Positions 43,184 through 51,861 are shown, counted from the stretch's first letter. The stretch is DNA of 64,000 bases from Streptomyces qaidamensis (GCF_001611795.1 NZ_CP015098.1:5704001-5768000); one strand, 5' to 3'. Numbers and translations are program-made. The notes: generated by a model not told the origin, from the letters alone.

Positions 43184-45572
43184 ACGTACCGCATTCCTGG
43201 CCGTGGCGGGCCTCACCGCCGGCCTGCTCCTGACCGCACCCCAGTCCGCCTCCGCCGCCAACCTCATCAAGAACCCCGGCTTCGAGACCGCCGGCACCGG
43301 CGACATGCCGTACTGCTGGGAGAAGTCCGGCTGGGGCGACAACGACTTCACCTTCACCACCACGGCCGACGCGCACACCGGCTCCAAGGCCATGAAGGTC
43401 GAGCTGACCCGCCGCGTCGAGGGCGACCGCAAGGCGCTGATCACCGAGTCCGCAGCGTGCGCTCCGGTGGTGACGCCGGGCAAGCAGTACGACCTGGGTC
43501 TCTGGTACAAGACGACGACCCCGGACGCCGCGATCACCCTGTTCCGGCACGACACCACGTCCGGCTGGCAGTACTGGACCGACCTCAGGACTCTGGACAT
43601 GGCGGGCAGCTGGACCGAGGCCACGGTCCGCACCCCCGAGGTCCCGGCCGGCACCGACCGCATCTCCTGGGGCGTCTCCGTCTACGGCACCGGCTCCGCC
43701 ACCACCGACGACTACACGATGGACCAGGTGCCCGACCCGGTCCTGCCGCCCGAGTGCACCGGCACGGCGGAGCAGTGCGCGAACGGCAAGTGGGACGTGC
43801 TGCCCACGCAGAACCCGGTCCGCTCGATGCACTCCGTCGTCCTGCACAACGGCAAGGTGCTGCTGATCGCGGGCTCCGGAAACGACGAGTCGATGTTCGA
43901 GGCCGGCACCTTCACCTCGGCGGTGTACGACCCGGCGAACGGCTCCTACAAGGTCATCCCCACGCCCAAGGACATGTTCTGCGCCGGCCACGTCCAGCTC
44001 CAGGACGGCCGGGTGCTGGTCATGAGCGGCAACAAGGGCTACCCGACGGCGGACGGCCGCGTCGGCTACCAGGGTTACAAGGACTCGTACGTCTTCGACC
44101 CGCAGACCGAGACCTACTCCAAGACCAATGACATGAACGACGGCCACTGGTACCCGTCGGCGACGATCCTCGGCAACGGTGACGTCATCTCCTTCGGCGG
44201 CCTGAAGGAGGACTCCACCGGCTCGGTCACCGCCGAGCTGTTCTCCGAGGCCGAGCAGCAGTGGCAGCCGCTGTGGAAGGTCAACCAGACCTGGTCGTAC
44301 TGGGGTCTGTACCCGTCGATGATCCTGATGCAGGACGGCCGCCTCTTCTACTCGGGCAGCCACGTCTTCGGCAACAACATCCCCGGCACCGGCTCCGCGA
44401 TCTACGACTACGACGCCAACACCACCACCCAGGTGCCCGGCCTCCGCAACAAGGACGAGCGCGACCAGTCGGCCAGCGTGCTGCTGCCCCCGGCGCAGGA
44501 CCAGAAGGTCCTCACCCTCGGCGGCGGCAACATCGACTCCAACCCGGAGGCGAACCGCCTGACCGACATCATCGACCTCAAGCAGCCCAACCCGTCGTAC
44601 GTGGCCGGGCCGCCGATCCCGCAGGGCACGGTCGACCTCGGCAACGGCCCGGTCCCGCAGACCGGGAACCAGGGCAAGATGTACGTCTCCGCGGTGCTCC
44701 TGCCCGACGGCAAGGTGCTGGAGACGGGCGGCGCCCTGCACAACCGCGCCAACCCGGTCTACGAGACGTCGATCTTCGACCCCGCGTCGGAGACCTTCGA
44801 CCCGGTGGCCGTCGACCCCGAGGCGCGCGGCTACCACTCCTCGGCGTTCCTGCTCCCCGACGGCCGCGTGATGACCACCGGCGACAACCCGGGCAACGGC
44901 ACGTGGAACCACGACGTGTCGGTCTACAGCCCGCCCTACCTGTTCAAGGGCCCGCGCCCGCAGATCACTTCCGTCATCGACACCGAGTGGAACTACGGCG
45001 ACACCCAGCGGATCACCGTCGACCGGCCCATCGCCAAGGCCGAGCTCATCCGTCCGGCCGCCGTCACGCACTCCTCCGACCCGAACCAGCGGTTCGTGGA
45101 CCTGCCGCTGTCCGTCGACGGCGACAACGTCGACCTGAACGTCACGAGCAACCCCAACCTGGCCCCGCCCGGCTGGTACATGCTCTTCGCGGTGGACGCG
45201 AACGGGGTGCCGTCGGTGGCGAAGTGGGTGCACCTCCAGGGCCCGCAGGCCCTGAAGGCGACGGACGCCTCGGCCCACGTCCACGACTTCGCGGACGCAC
45301 CCGAGGGCAAGGTCGTGAAGCCCGGCAAGAAGCGCACGTCCCAGAAGGTCAGCCCGACGATCTCCGGCTGCGACCGCCACTACGGCTCAGTCAACGTCTG
45401 CGTGCCGACGGACTTCCCGGCGGAGGTGAAGAAGACGACGGCCGCCCGCTGCACGTGGCTCAAGACGAACGAATACGGCCGCCTGAAGGTCAACGGCAAG
45501 GACGACCCGCTGAACCTGGACACCAACAGGGACGGGATCGCCTGCGGCAAGGGGGATCCGGCAAGGCGCTAG
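43167..45572 (+). CDS. Secreted galactose-oxidase-like copper-radical oxidase with Excalibur tail
   Basis: 801 residues from the GTG at 43167 (AGGAGA upstream), overlapping the previous gene by 17 bases. Signal peptide 1-30. Residues 31-190 are a CBM4/9-like jelly roll (NLIKNPGFETAG). A kelch beta-propeller follows (~205-590) with a DUF1929 domain (~595-692). Residues matching the galactose oxidase cofactor are all present: Cys272 (DMFC) and Tyr329 (HWYP) for the thioether crosslink, Tyr556-His557 (GYHSS) and His635 (VTHSS) as copper ligands. The C terminus has an Excalibur-type calcium motif, DTNRDGIAC, with four cysteines. It should oxidise a primary alcohol to an aldehyde and make H2O2, probably on the glycan made by the same operon. 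Confidence 0.9.
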   Translation: MNRRRRRTAFLAVAGLTAGLLLTAPQSASAANLIKNPGFETAGTGDMPYCWEKSGWGDNDFTFTTTADAHTGSKAMKVELTRRVEGDRKALITESAACAPVVTPGKQYDLGLWYKTTTPDAAITLFRHDTTSGWQYWTDLRTLDMAGSWTEATVRTPEVPAGTDRISWGVSVYGTGSATTDDYTMDQVPDPVLPPECTGTAEQCANGKWDVLPTQNPVRSMHSVVLHNGKVLLIAGSGNDESMFEAGTFTSAVYDPANGSYKVIPTPKDMFCAGHVQLQDGRVLVMSGNKGYPTADGRVGYQGYKDSYVFDPQTETYSKTNDMNDGHWYPSATILGNGDVISFGGLKEDSTGSVTAELFSEAEQQWQPLWKVNQTWSYWGLYPSMILMQDGRLFYSGSHVFGNNIPGTGSAIYDYDANTTTQVPGLRNKDERDQSASVLLPPAQDQKVLTLGGGNIDSNPEANRLTDIIDLKQPNPSYVAGPPIPQGTVDLGNGPVPQTGNQGKMYVSAVLLPDGKVLETGGALHNRANPVYETSIFDPASETFDPVAVDPEARGYHSSAFLLPDGRVMTTGDNPGNGTWNHDVSVYSPPYLFKGPRPQITSVIDTEWNYGDTQRITVDRPIAKAELIRPAAVTHSSDPNQRFVDLPLSVDGDNVDLNVTSNPNLAPPGWYMLFAVDANGVPSVAKWVHLQGPQALKATDASAHVHDFADAPEGKVVKPGKKRTSQKVSPTISGCDRHYGSVNVCVPTDFPAEVKKTTAARCTWLKTNEYGRLKVNGKDDPLNLDTNRDGIACGKGDPARR

Positions 45573-45602
45573 AAGCGCCCCGACGGGTGCGCCCCCAAGG
45601 GG

Positions 45603-45649
45603 CGCGGGGAACTGCGCGACCGGCCACGGCGGTCCCGCAGTTCCCCGCG
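45603..45649. repeat. Dispersed Streptomyces palindromic repeat serving as a convergent terminator
   Basis: CGCGGGGAACTGCG (45603-45616) and CGCAGTTCCCCGCG (45636-45649) form a perfect 14-bp stem between convergent genes. The sequence CAAGGGGCGCGGGGAACTGC, of which this is part, is a very common intergenic element in Streptomyces genomes (recalled, not searched). Confidence 0.75.
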
Positions 45650-45660
45650 GCGCTCAGGAC

Positions 45661-46392
45661 TCAACGGCGCTCCGCGCGGAGCGCAAGCGCCCGCTCCACG
45701 ATCGCCTCCAACTGCTCGTGATGCGCACCCTTCCAGTACGCCCGCCCACACGCACCGCACCGCGCGAACACGTCGTACGACCGGTGTGTGCCCTGCTGCA
45801 ACTGGTCCGCCACCTCCTCCTTGGAGGCCTTGCGCAGCATCCCGTTGCAGGCGGTGCACCGCGTCCAGGGAAGCAACTCGGGCTCGAACCGGTCCAGTAC
45901 GTCCCGCAGCTGCTCCTCCGGGCGGGTGCTGTACACGAACGCCCCCGCCCACAGCTCGCGCCGCCGCAGCAACCCCCGGTCGCGGCTCAGCATCACCCGC
46001 TGCTCCGCCGCGGAGCGCGCCGCCAGCGCCGGGTCGCCGATGTCGGTCGACTCGTAGGCCGTGTCCACGCCGAGCAGCCGCAGCCGGCGGGCCAGCGTGC
46101 CGAGATGCACGTCGAGGAGGAAGCGCAAGGGAGCGCCCGGAACCCGCTGGGGTCGCGCGACGGTCCGTACGGTCACCGACTCCCCGGCCGCCGGAACGTG
46201 TGAGACGGGCACCTCGCGGCCGTCCACGAGCAGCGCGCCGACCTCGGTCAGCGGCACGCCCAGCGACTCGATGACATGGCCGAGGCCGGCGGCGCCGTCG
46301 GTGGCGGCCCGCACCGTGCCGTCCCGGCGGGCCCGGGGGACGAACACGTGCAGCTCGGAGGCGAACTCGACGTGGATCTCGGGACCGTTCAC
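45661..46392 (-). CDS. Mut7-C family putative RNase with ubiquitin-like N-terminus
   Basis: 243 residues, GTG start. The N-terminal ~85 residues look like a MoaD/ThiS-type ubiquitin fold (SLGVPLTEVGALLVDGREVP). From ~88 the Mut7-C domain has FLLDVHLGTLARRLRLLGVDTAYES, a PIN-like acidic start, and RVMLSRDRGLL. A zinc ribbon follows with CTACNGML and CGACGRAYWKGAHH. This architecture is a known actinobacterial Mut7-C protein, a predicted RNA-processing nuclease. It starts four bases after the TetR stop, so it is co-transcribed with the regulator and exporter, an odd partnership. Confidence 0.9.
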   Translation of the reverse strand: MNGPEIHVEFASELHVFVPRARRDGTVRAATDGAAGLGHVIESLGVPLTEVGALLVDGREVPVSHVPAAGESVTVRTVARPQRVPGAPLRFLLDVHLGTLARRLRLLGVDTAYESTDIGDPALAARSAAEQRVMLSRDRGLLRRRELWAGAFVYSTRPEEQLRDVLDRFEPELLPWTRCTACNGMLRKASKEEVADQLQQGTHRSYDVFARCGACGRAYWKGAHHEQLEAIVERALALRAERR

Positions 46393-46396
46393 CCGG

Positions 46397-47068
46397 TCAG
46401 GATGTCACGGGTGTCTCGGAAGCGGGTGCCCGTTTCGGCAGGTCCTTGAGGGTGTCGAGGGTGCGGTCCACCAGTTCCGGCAGGTCGTCCCGGAAGTCCC
46501 GCTCGACCCAGTAGATCATCGCCTCCAGCAGGGCGCCCATCAGCCCCATCGCGTAGACCCGCACTTCGAGCTCGCCCTCGTCGCGGCCGCTGCGTTCGGC
46601 CAGCGCCCGGCACACCAGGCGGCCGGTGAGGGACATGCTCTCCATCATCCGCGCGCGCAGCGCGGGAACCTCGACCATCAGCCGGATGCGCAGGATCACC
46701 TCGTCCTGCTCGAAGTCCGCGGTGTCGGCGAGGGCCATGGTCATTCCCTGGCGGATCGACCAGCGCAGCGATTCCAGGACCGGTTCGTCCTGAGGGCGTG
46801 CCCGTAGCAGGTCTTCGACCAAGGGGTCGTACTCGTCCGTCAGGACGATGTCCTCCTTCGTCGGGAAGTAGCGGAAGACGGTGCTCGGCGAGACCTCGGC
46901 GCGCTCCGCGATCTGCTCGACCGTGGTGGCCTCGTACCCCTGCTCCTTGATCAGAGCGTACGTGGCGTCCCTGATCGCGGTCCGCGTCTTGATCTTCTTG
47001 CGCTCCCGCAGGCTCAGCTGCCGCGCCGCCTCGGGAACAGGGGTCCGTGCCGTGGTCATACGGCTCAT
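46397..47068 (-). CDS. TetR-family repressor of the adjacent MFS exporter
   Basis: 223 residues (or 220 from a second ATG). The HTH is clear: TRTAIRDATYALIKEQGYEATTVEQIAERAEVSPSTVFRYFPTKEDIV. The C-terminal helical domain (85-210) would bind the inducer and dimerise. It starts six bases after the MFS stop in the same transcript. A 17-bp palindrome at 48806-48822 in the promoter of this run is the probable target, giving autoregulation and drug-inducible efflux (inference). Confidence 0.92.
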   Translation of the reverse strand: MSRMTTARTPVPEAARQLSLRERKKIKTRTAIRDATYALIKEQGYEATTVEQIAERAEVSPSTVFRYFPTKEDIVLTDEYDPLVEDLLRARPQDEPVLESLRWSIRQGMTMALADTADFEQDEVILRIRLMVEVPALRARMMESMSLTGRLVCRALAERSGRDEGELEVRVYAMGLMGALLEAMIYWVERDFRDDLPELVDRTLDTLKDLPKRAPASETPVTS

Positions 47069-47074
47069 TGTCGG

Positions 47075-48802
47075 TCATCCGCCTCCAGCCGGGCCACGTC
47101 CGAAGTCCGAGGCCGCCTCGCCCTGTGGCTTCCCGGCCTTCCCGTCTTTTCCGGCTTCTTCGGCTTCTCCGGCTTCTCCGGCCTCTCCGGCTTCTCCGGC
47201 CTCTTCGGCTTCTCCGGCCTCTTCGGCTTCTCCGGCCTCTTCGGCCTCTCCGGCCCCTTTGGGCCCGCCGGGTCCCCCGGGTTGTCCGACCGGAGCGGCG
47301 CCCCGAGGGTCGGGCAGCAGCAGTGCCGTCAATGCGGCCGTCACCAGGGCCGCGATGCCGCAGACCACGAGGACCGTGGCCATGCCGTCCACATACGCGG
47401 CGTCGGCGGAGCGGGCGAGCGCCGGCAGTCCCAGTTGTCCGGCCACGGCATGGGCGCCGCTGAGTGAGTCGTGTGCCGCGTCCGCGGCCCACCGGGGCAG
47501 TCCGGCGGTGTCGAGCCGGTCGGCGTAGGCGCCCGCGACGAGGCTGCCGAGCAGCGCGATGCCGATGGCGCCGCCCACCTGACGCAGCGTCATCAGCAGT
47601 CCGGAGCCGCTGCCCGCCTCCTCGGCGGGGATGCCGCCGAGCGCCGCGTCCATCGCGGGCACCATCGCCAGGCCGAAGCCCAGGCCCGCGATCGTCAGCC
47701 ACAGGGCGGTGAAGCCGTAGCCGGAGCCGGGCTCCGTGCGGGAGCCGAGCAGCGCGGCGAAGCACAGCACCACCAGGCCCGTGGTCACCACCGGGCGTGG
47801 TCCCATGCGCCGCACCAGCAGGGTGCTCAGCCGCGCGGAGACCATCAGCCCGCCCATCATCGGCAGCAGCCGCAGCCCGGTGCCGAAGGCGTCGCTGCCG
47901 CCGACCTCCTGCAGATACGTCGGCAGCATGAACAGCAGCCCGGAGAAGACGAACGTGCCGAGCGTCGCGGCCAGGCTGTTGAACAGGAACCCCCGGTGGC
48001 CGAGCAGTTTCAGGTCCAGCATGGGCCGCACCGCACGGCGCTCCCGTGCGACGAGGGTGGCGAGGAGCAGCGCGGAGACGGTGAACGAGCCGAGCACCGG
48101 GCCGCTGTCCCAGCCGCGCCCGGGCGCCTCGATGATGCCGAAGACCAGGGCACCGAGCCCCAGCGCGCTGGAAGCGGTGGACAGGGCGTCGACCCGGGGC
48201 GAGGACGGGTCGCGGGACTCGGGGAGCAGAAGCAGACAGGCGGCGATGCCGATCGCGGCCATGGGGATGTTGATCAGGAAGATCGAGCCCCACCAGTAGT
48301 GGTCCAGCAGCAGCCCGCCCACCAGCGGCCCGAGCGGCATCCCCGCGGCCATGGACGCGGTGACGGCGGCGACTGCCCTGCCGCGCTCCTCCTCGCCGAA
48401 CATCGACGGCAGCACGGACAGGCCGAGCGGAATCACCAGCGCGGCGCCGAGACCCATCAGGGAGCGTGCCGTGATCACCAGCTCCGGGGTGTCGACCACT
48501 GTGCCGACCAGCGACCCGGCGAGGAACACCACCAGGCCCGTGACCAGCATCCGGCGCCGCCCGAACCGGTCACCGAGCAGCCCGGCGGGCAGCATGAGCG
48601 CCGCGAACACGACGACGTAGGAGTCGACGATCCACTGCAGCTCGCCGGTGGTCGCGTCCAGCTGCGCGGCCATGGTCGGCAGCGCCACGTTGAGGATCGT
48701 CAGATCGAAACCGAGCGCGAACATGCTCGCGACGAGGGCGCCGAGCGCCCACCAGCGGCGGGGATGCCCCCGCCCCGAGCCGCGCGGAGTGACAGTAGCC
48801 AT
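47075..48802 (-). CDS. DHA2-type (14-span) MFS multidrug exporter
   Basis: 575 residues. MFS motifs: ALGFDLTILNVALPTM in span 1, LGDRFGRRRML in loop 2-3, ARSLMGLGAALVIPLGLSVL, and the antiporter motif in span 5 (AAGMPLGPLVGGLLL). About 14 spans end near residue 510. The ~65-residue cytoplasmic tail contains GEAEEA repeats and a Gly/Pro/Lys-rich part. A TetR gene follows in the same transcript, so it is probably induced by its substrates. EmrB/QacA-like proteins expel hydrophobic or cationic drugs by proton exchange. Confidence 0.94.
   Translation of the reverse strand: MATVTPRGSGRGHPRRWWALGALVASMFALGFDLTILNVALPTMAAQLDATTGELQWIVDSYVVVFAALMLPAGLLGDRFGRRRMLVTGLVVFLAGSLVGTVVDTPELVITARSLMGLGAALVIPLGLSVLPSMFGEEERGRAVAAVTASMAAGMPLGPLVGGLLLDHYWWGSIFLINIPMAAIGIAACLLLLPESRDPSSPRVDALSTASSALGLGALVFGIIEAPGRGWDSGPVLGSFTVSALLLATLVARERRAVRPMLDLKLLGHRGFLFNSLAATLGTFVFSGLLFMLPTYLQEVGGSDAFGTGLRLLPMMGGLMVSARLSTLLVRRMGPRPVVTTGLVVLCFAALLGSRTEPGSGYGFTALWLTIAGLGFGLAMVPAMDAALGGIPAEEAGSGSGLLMTLRQVGGAIGIALLGSLVAGAYADRLDTAGLPRWAADAAHDSLSGAHAVAGQLGLPALARSADAAYVDGMATVLVVCGIAALVTAALTALLLPDPRGAAPVGQPGGPGGPKGAGEAEEAGEAEEAGEAEEAGEAGEAGEAGEAEEAGKDGKAGKPQGEAASDFGRGPAGGG
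47147..47260 (-). repeat. In-frame CTTCGGCTTCTCCGG-type repeats in the MFS tail
   Basis: Short units of CCGGCTTCTCCGG/CCTCTTCGG, length a multiple of three, run through the 3' end of the MFS gene and encode GEAEEA/GEA repeats. They are simple slippage-prone repeats, so copy number probably varies between strains. Confidence 0.75.
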
Positions 48803-48805
48803 GAA

Positions 48806-48839
48806 ATGAGAGTTACTCTCATAAGACTCCCACTGTCAA
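48806..48839 (-). promoter_or_regulatory. Promoter of the MFS-tetR-Mut7-C run with overlapping TetR operator
   Basis: On the minus strand a perfect TTGACA (48839-48834) is followed after 17 bases by GTAACT (48816-48811). The 17-bp palindrome ATGAGAGT-T-ACTCTCAT (48806-48822) covers the -10 region and ends four bases upstream of the ATG. A bound repressor would block RNA polymerase directly. There is almost no room for a leader, so the mRNA may be leaderless. Confidence 0.75.
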
Positions 48840-48857
48840 CGTGTGGGGGCATGAGAA

Positions 48858-48886
48858 AGGGCCACGGCTCGGAAAGCCGTGGCCCT
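48858..48886 (-). terminator. Hairpin terminator of the hemolysin III gene
   Basis: AGGGCCACGGCT (48858-48869) and AGCCGTGGCCCT (48875-48886) form a perfect 12-bp stem with a five-base loop, 18 bases after the stop. It separates this gene from the MFS promoter. Confidence 0.85.
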
Positions 48887-48903
48887 GTGCTACGAGGCAG
48901 CCG

Positions 48904-49617
48904 CTACCCGTGCTGGTACGCCACCAGCGAGATCCCCACGTAGTGCGCGATGAAGGCCGCCAGGGTGAGGGAGTGGAACACCTCGTGGAAGCCGAACCAG
49001 CGCGGTGACGGGTTCGGCTTCTTGATGCCGTAGACGACGCCGCCCGCGCTGTAGAGCAGGCCGCCGACGATGACCAGGACGAGGACGGCGATGCCGCCGG
49101 TCCGCATGAAGTCCGGCAGGTAGAAGACGGCCGCCCAGCCCATGGCGATGTAGCAGGGCGTGTAGAGCCAGCGCGGGGCGCCGACCCAGAAGACCCGGAA
49201 GAGGATGCCGGCCACGGCTGCGGCCCAGATGCCCCACAGCAGCCACTGCCCCTTGGTGCCGGGCAGCAGCAGCATGGTCAGCGGCGTGTACGTGCCCGCG
49301 ATGATCAGGAAGATGTTGGCGTGGTCCAGCCGGCGCAGCACGCCGTCCATGCGCGGGCTCCAGTCGCCCCGGTGGTACAGCGCACTCACACCGAACAGCA
49401 GGCAGGCCGTCAGCGCGAAGATCCCGCAGGCGATACGCCCTCTGGAGGAGTCGGCGAGCGCGGTCAGCACCAGGCCCGCGACCAGAACGGCCGGGAACAT
49501 GCCCAGGTGCAACCAGCCGCGCAGCTTCGGCTTGACCGGATGCGGCAGGGAGAGCGCCTTCGGACCGTGGCCGTCGGCCGCCGAGTCCGTGGGCGCGTCG
49601 GGGACGAACGCAGTCAT
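48904..49617 (-). CDS. Hemolysin III (PAQR) family membrane protein
   Basis: 237 residues from the ATG at 49617. Seven membrane spans. Hallmarks: HLGMFPAVLVAGLVL, SALYHRGDWSPRMDGVLRRLDHANIFLIIAGTYTP (SxxxHxxxW and the HANI/GTYTP motifs) and WFGFHEVFHSLTLAAFIAHYVGI, whose histidines bind zinc in PAQR proteins. Members are linked to membrane fluidity or ceramidase-like hydrolysis; haemolysis is only the historical name. A TACGG-AA-CCGTA element lies just upstream of the start. Confidence 0.93.
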   Translation of the reverse strand: MTAFVPDAPTDSAADGHGPKALSLPHPVKPKLRGWLHLGMFPAVLVAGLVLTALADSSRGRIACGIFALTACLLFGVSALYHRGDWSPRMDGVLRRLDHANIFLIIAGTYTPLTMLLLPGTKGQWLLWGIWAAAVAGILFRVFWVGAPRWLYTPCYIAMGWAAVFYLPDFMRTGGIAVLVLVIVGGLLYSAGGVVYGIKKPNPSPRWFGFHEVFHSLTLAAFIAHYVGISLVAYQHG

Positions 49618-49631
49618 GGCCGAATGGTAGC

Positions 49632-49643
49632 TACGGAACCGTA
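49632..49643 (-). promoter_or_regulatory. Short inverted repeat upstream of the hemolysin III gene
   Basis: TACGG-AA-CCGTA, 15 bases before the ATG (reading CTTACGGTTCCGTAG on the minus strand). Compact palindromes of this form are common TetR-type operators, but no regulator is adjacent. Confidence 0.45.
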
Positions 49644-49943
49644 AGTGGCGTGTCGGTGCCGCCGATTGACCGGTGAAGAGTGGCCATCCTCTCACCGCGG
49701 CCCGGTGATGGTCACGCAAACGGACTGCCAGGTGAACGCAACGTGCACGCAAAGCGGCGCGCGGAAACCGTGGCGAGCCTCACGTTGCTCACCTGTGCGC
49801 TCCTCTGGACAGATGGGCGCGTACGTCGGATGATCAAATGAGTGCGGTCGGCACCGGATGAGCGCCAAGATCCACCGAAGCGTCCGGGTCGCAGCCCCCA
49901 CGGGGCCTCCACATCACAAAAAATCCCTCATTTAGGAGCAATC
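49644..49943. other. Divergent intergenic region before pckG
   Basis: About 300 bases with no convincing gene. It must hold the pckG promoter, but I could not identify a clear -35/-10 pair. It has an A-run (ACAAAAAAAT near 49916) and then TTTAGGAGCAATC, the pckG ribosome binding site. Confidence 0.4.
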
Positions 49944-51773
49944 GTGGCGCGCGATATCGCGGCTCCCACCGTCCCCACCACCCATCAGGGACTGATCTCG
50001 TGGGTCAACGAGATCGCTGAACTGACGCAGCCGGACAACGTGGTCTGGTGTGACGGATCCGAGGCCGAGTACGAGCGACTGTGCGAGGAGCTCGTCGAGA
50101 AGGGCACCTTCCGCAAACTCGACCCGATCAAGCGCCCCCACTCCTACTACGCCGCCTCCGACCCCACCGACGTCGCGCGCGTCGAGGACCGGACGTTCAT
50201 CTGCTCCGAGAAGGAGGCGGACGCGGGCCCGACCAACCACTGGAAGGCCCCCGCCGAGATGCGGGAGATCTTCCAGGGCTCCGAAGGCCAGGGCGGTCTG
50301 TTCCGCGGCTCGATGCGTGGCCGGACCATGTACGTCGTGCCCTTCTGCATGGGCCCGCTCGGCTCGCCGCTGTCCGCGCTCGGTGTCGAGATCACCGACT
50401 CGGCGTACGTCGCCGTCTCGATGCGCACGATGACGCGCATGGGCCAGGCGGTCCTGGACGAGCTCGGCTCCGACGGCTTCTTCGTCAAGGCCGTGCACAC
50501 CCTGGGCGCCCCGCTGGAGCCCGGCCAGGCGGACGTTCCCTGGCCCTGCAACCAGACCAAGTACATCTCGCACTTCCCCGAGGACCGCGAGATCTGGTCC
50601 TACGGCTCGGGCTACGGCGGCAACGCCCTGCTCGGCAAGAAGTGCTACGCCCTGCGCATCGCCTCCGTCATGGCCCGTGACGAGGGCTGGCTCGCCGAGC
50701 ACATGCTCGTCCTCAAGCTGACCCCGCCGCGCGGCGAGTCCAAGTACGTCGCCGCGGCCTTCCCGAGCGCCTGCGGCAAGACCAACCTCGCCATGCTGGA
50801 GCCGACCATCCCCGGCTGGACGGTCGAGACCATCGGCGACGACATCGCCTGGATGCGCTTCGGCGAGGACGGCCGGCTCTACGCCATCAACCCCGAGGCC
50901 GGCTTCTTCGGTGTCGCCCCCGGCACCGGCGAGCACACCAACGCCAACGCGATGAAGACCCTGTGGGGCAACTCCGTCTTCACCAACGTCGCCCTCACGG
51001 ACGACAACGACATCTGGTGGGAGGGCATGACGGAGGAGACCCCGGCCCACCTGACGGACTGGAAGGGCAACGACTGGACGCCCGAGTCCGGCGTCCCGGC
51101 CGCGCACCCCAACGCCCGCTTCACCGTCCCGGCCTCGCAGTGCCCGATCATCGCGCCGGAGTGGGAGGACCCCAAGGGCGTGCCGATCTCGGCGATCCTC
51201 TTCGGCGGCCGCCGCGCCACCGCCGTGCCGCTGGTGACGGAGTCCTTCGACTGGAACCACGGCGTCTTCCTCGGCGCCAACGTGGCTTCCGAGAAGACCG
51301 CCGCCGCCGAGGGCAAGGTCGGCGAGCTGCGCCGGGACCCCTTCGCGATGCTGCCGTTCTGCGGCTACAACATGGGCGACTACATGGCTCACTGGGTCGA
51401 CGTGGCCAAGGACAAGGACCAGTCCAAGCTGCCGAAGATCTACTACGTCAACTGGTTCCGCAAGGACGGCGAGGGCAAGTTCGTCTGGCCCGGCTTCGGC
51501 GAGAACTCCCGGGTCCTGAAGTGGATCGTGGAGCGCCTGGAGGGCAAGGCGGAGGGCGTCGAGACCCCGATCGGCGTCCTGCCGACGAAGGACGCCCTCG
51601 ACACGGACGGCCTTGAACTCGCCGAGTCCGACCTCGACTTCCTGCTCACGGTCGACAAGGAGGTCTGGCGCGAGGAGGCCGCCCTGGTCCCCGAGCACCT
51701 CAACACCTTCGGCGACCACACGCCGAAGGAACTGTGGGACCAGTACCGCGCGCTGGTGCAGCGCCTGGGCTGA
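49944..51773 (+). CDS. pckG: Phosphoenolpyruvate carboxykinase (GTP)
   Basis: 609 residues from the GTG at 49944, preceded by TAGGAGC. It decarboxylates oxaloacetate and phosphorylates it with GTP, the entry to gluconeogenesis. GTP-class marks: the P-loop FPSACGKTNLAML with reactive Cys277 and Lys279, RFGEDGRLYAINPEAGFFGVAPGT, DDNDIWWEGMT, and RRATAVPLVTESFDW for nucleotide and metal binding. The N-terminal RPHSYYAASDP, with phosphoenolpyruvate-binding Arg, is intact. Cytosolic. Monocistronic, ended by the hairpin at 51862. Confidence 0.97.
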   Translation: MARDIAAPTVPTTHQGLISWVNEIAELTQPDNVVWCDGSEAEYERLCEELVEKGTFRKLDPIKRPHSYYAASDPTDVARVEDRTFICSEKEADAGPTNHWKAPAEMREIFQGSEGQGGLFRGSMRGRTMYVVPFCMGPLGSPLSALGVEITDSAYVAVSMRTMTRMGQAVLDELGSDGFFVKAVHTLGAPLEPGQADVPWPCNQTKYISHFPEDREIWSYGSGYGGNALLGKKCYALRIASVMARDEGWLAEHMLVLKLTPPRGESKYVAAAFPSACGKTNLAMLEPTIPGWTVETIGDDIAWMRFGEDGRLYAINPEAGFFGVAPGTGEHTNANAMKTLWGNSVFTNVALTDDNDIWWEGMTEETPAHLTDWKGNDWTPESGVPAAHPNARFTVPASQCPIIAPEWEDPKGVPISAILFGGRRATAVPLVTESFDWNHGVFLGANVASEKTAAAEGKVGELRRDPFAMLPFCGYNMGDYMAHWVDVAKDKDQSKLPKIYYVNWFRKDGEGKFVWPGFGENSRVLKWIVERLEGKAEGVETPIGVLPTKDALDTDGLELAESDLDFLLTVDKEVWREEAALVPEHLNTFGDHTPKELWDQYRALVQRLG

Positions 51774-51861
51774 CCCCAACCCCCGAACTCCGCGGCCGGC
51801 TGGAACCGACAGTGCCCTGACCAGCAACATCGTCACGGCCGGCCGCGGTGACAACACCATC

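Noticed and set aside
39043..45572. Assigning the operon as the known cslA/glxA locus
   Set aside because: Partners (GT-C enzyme, polyprenyl-phosphate-sugar synthase) and the lack of adjacent copper-chaperone genes do not fit what I recall of cslA/glxA, and the Cys-Tyr spacing in the oxidase is different.
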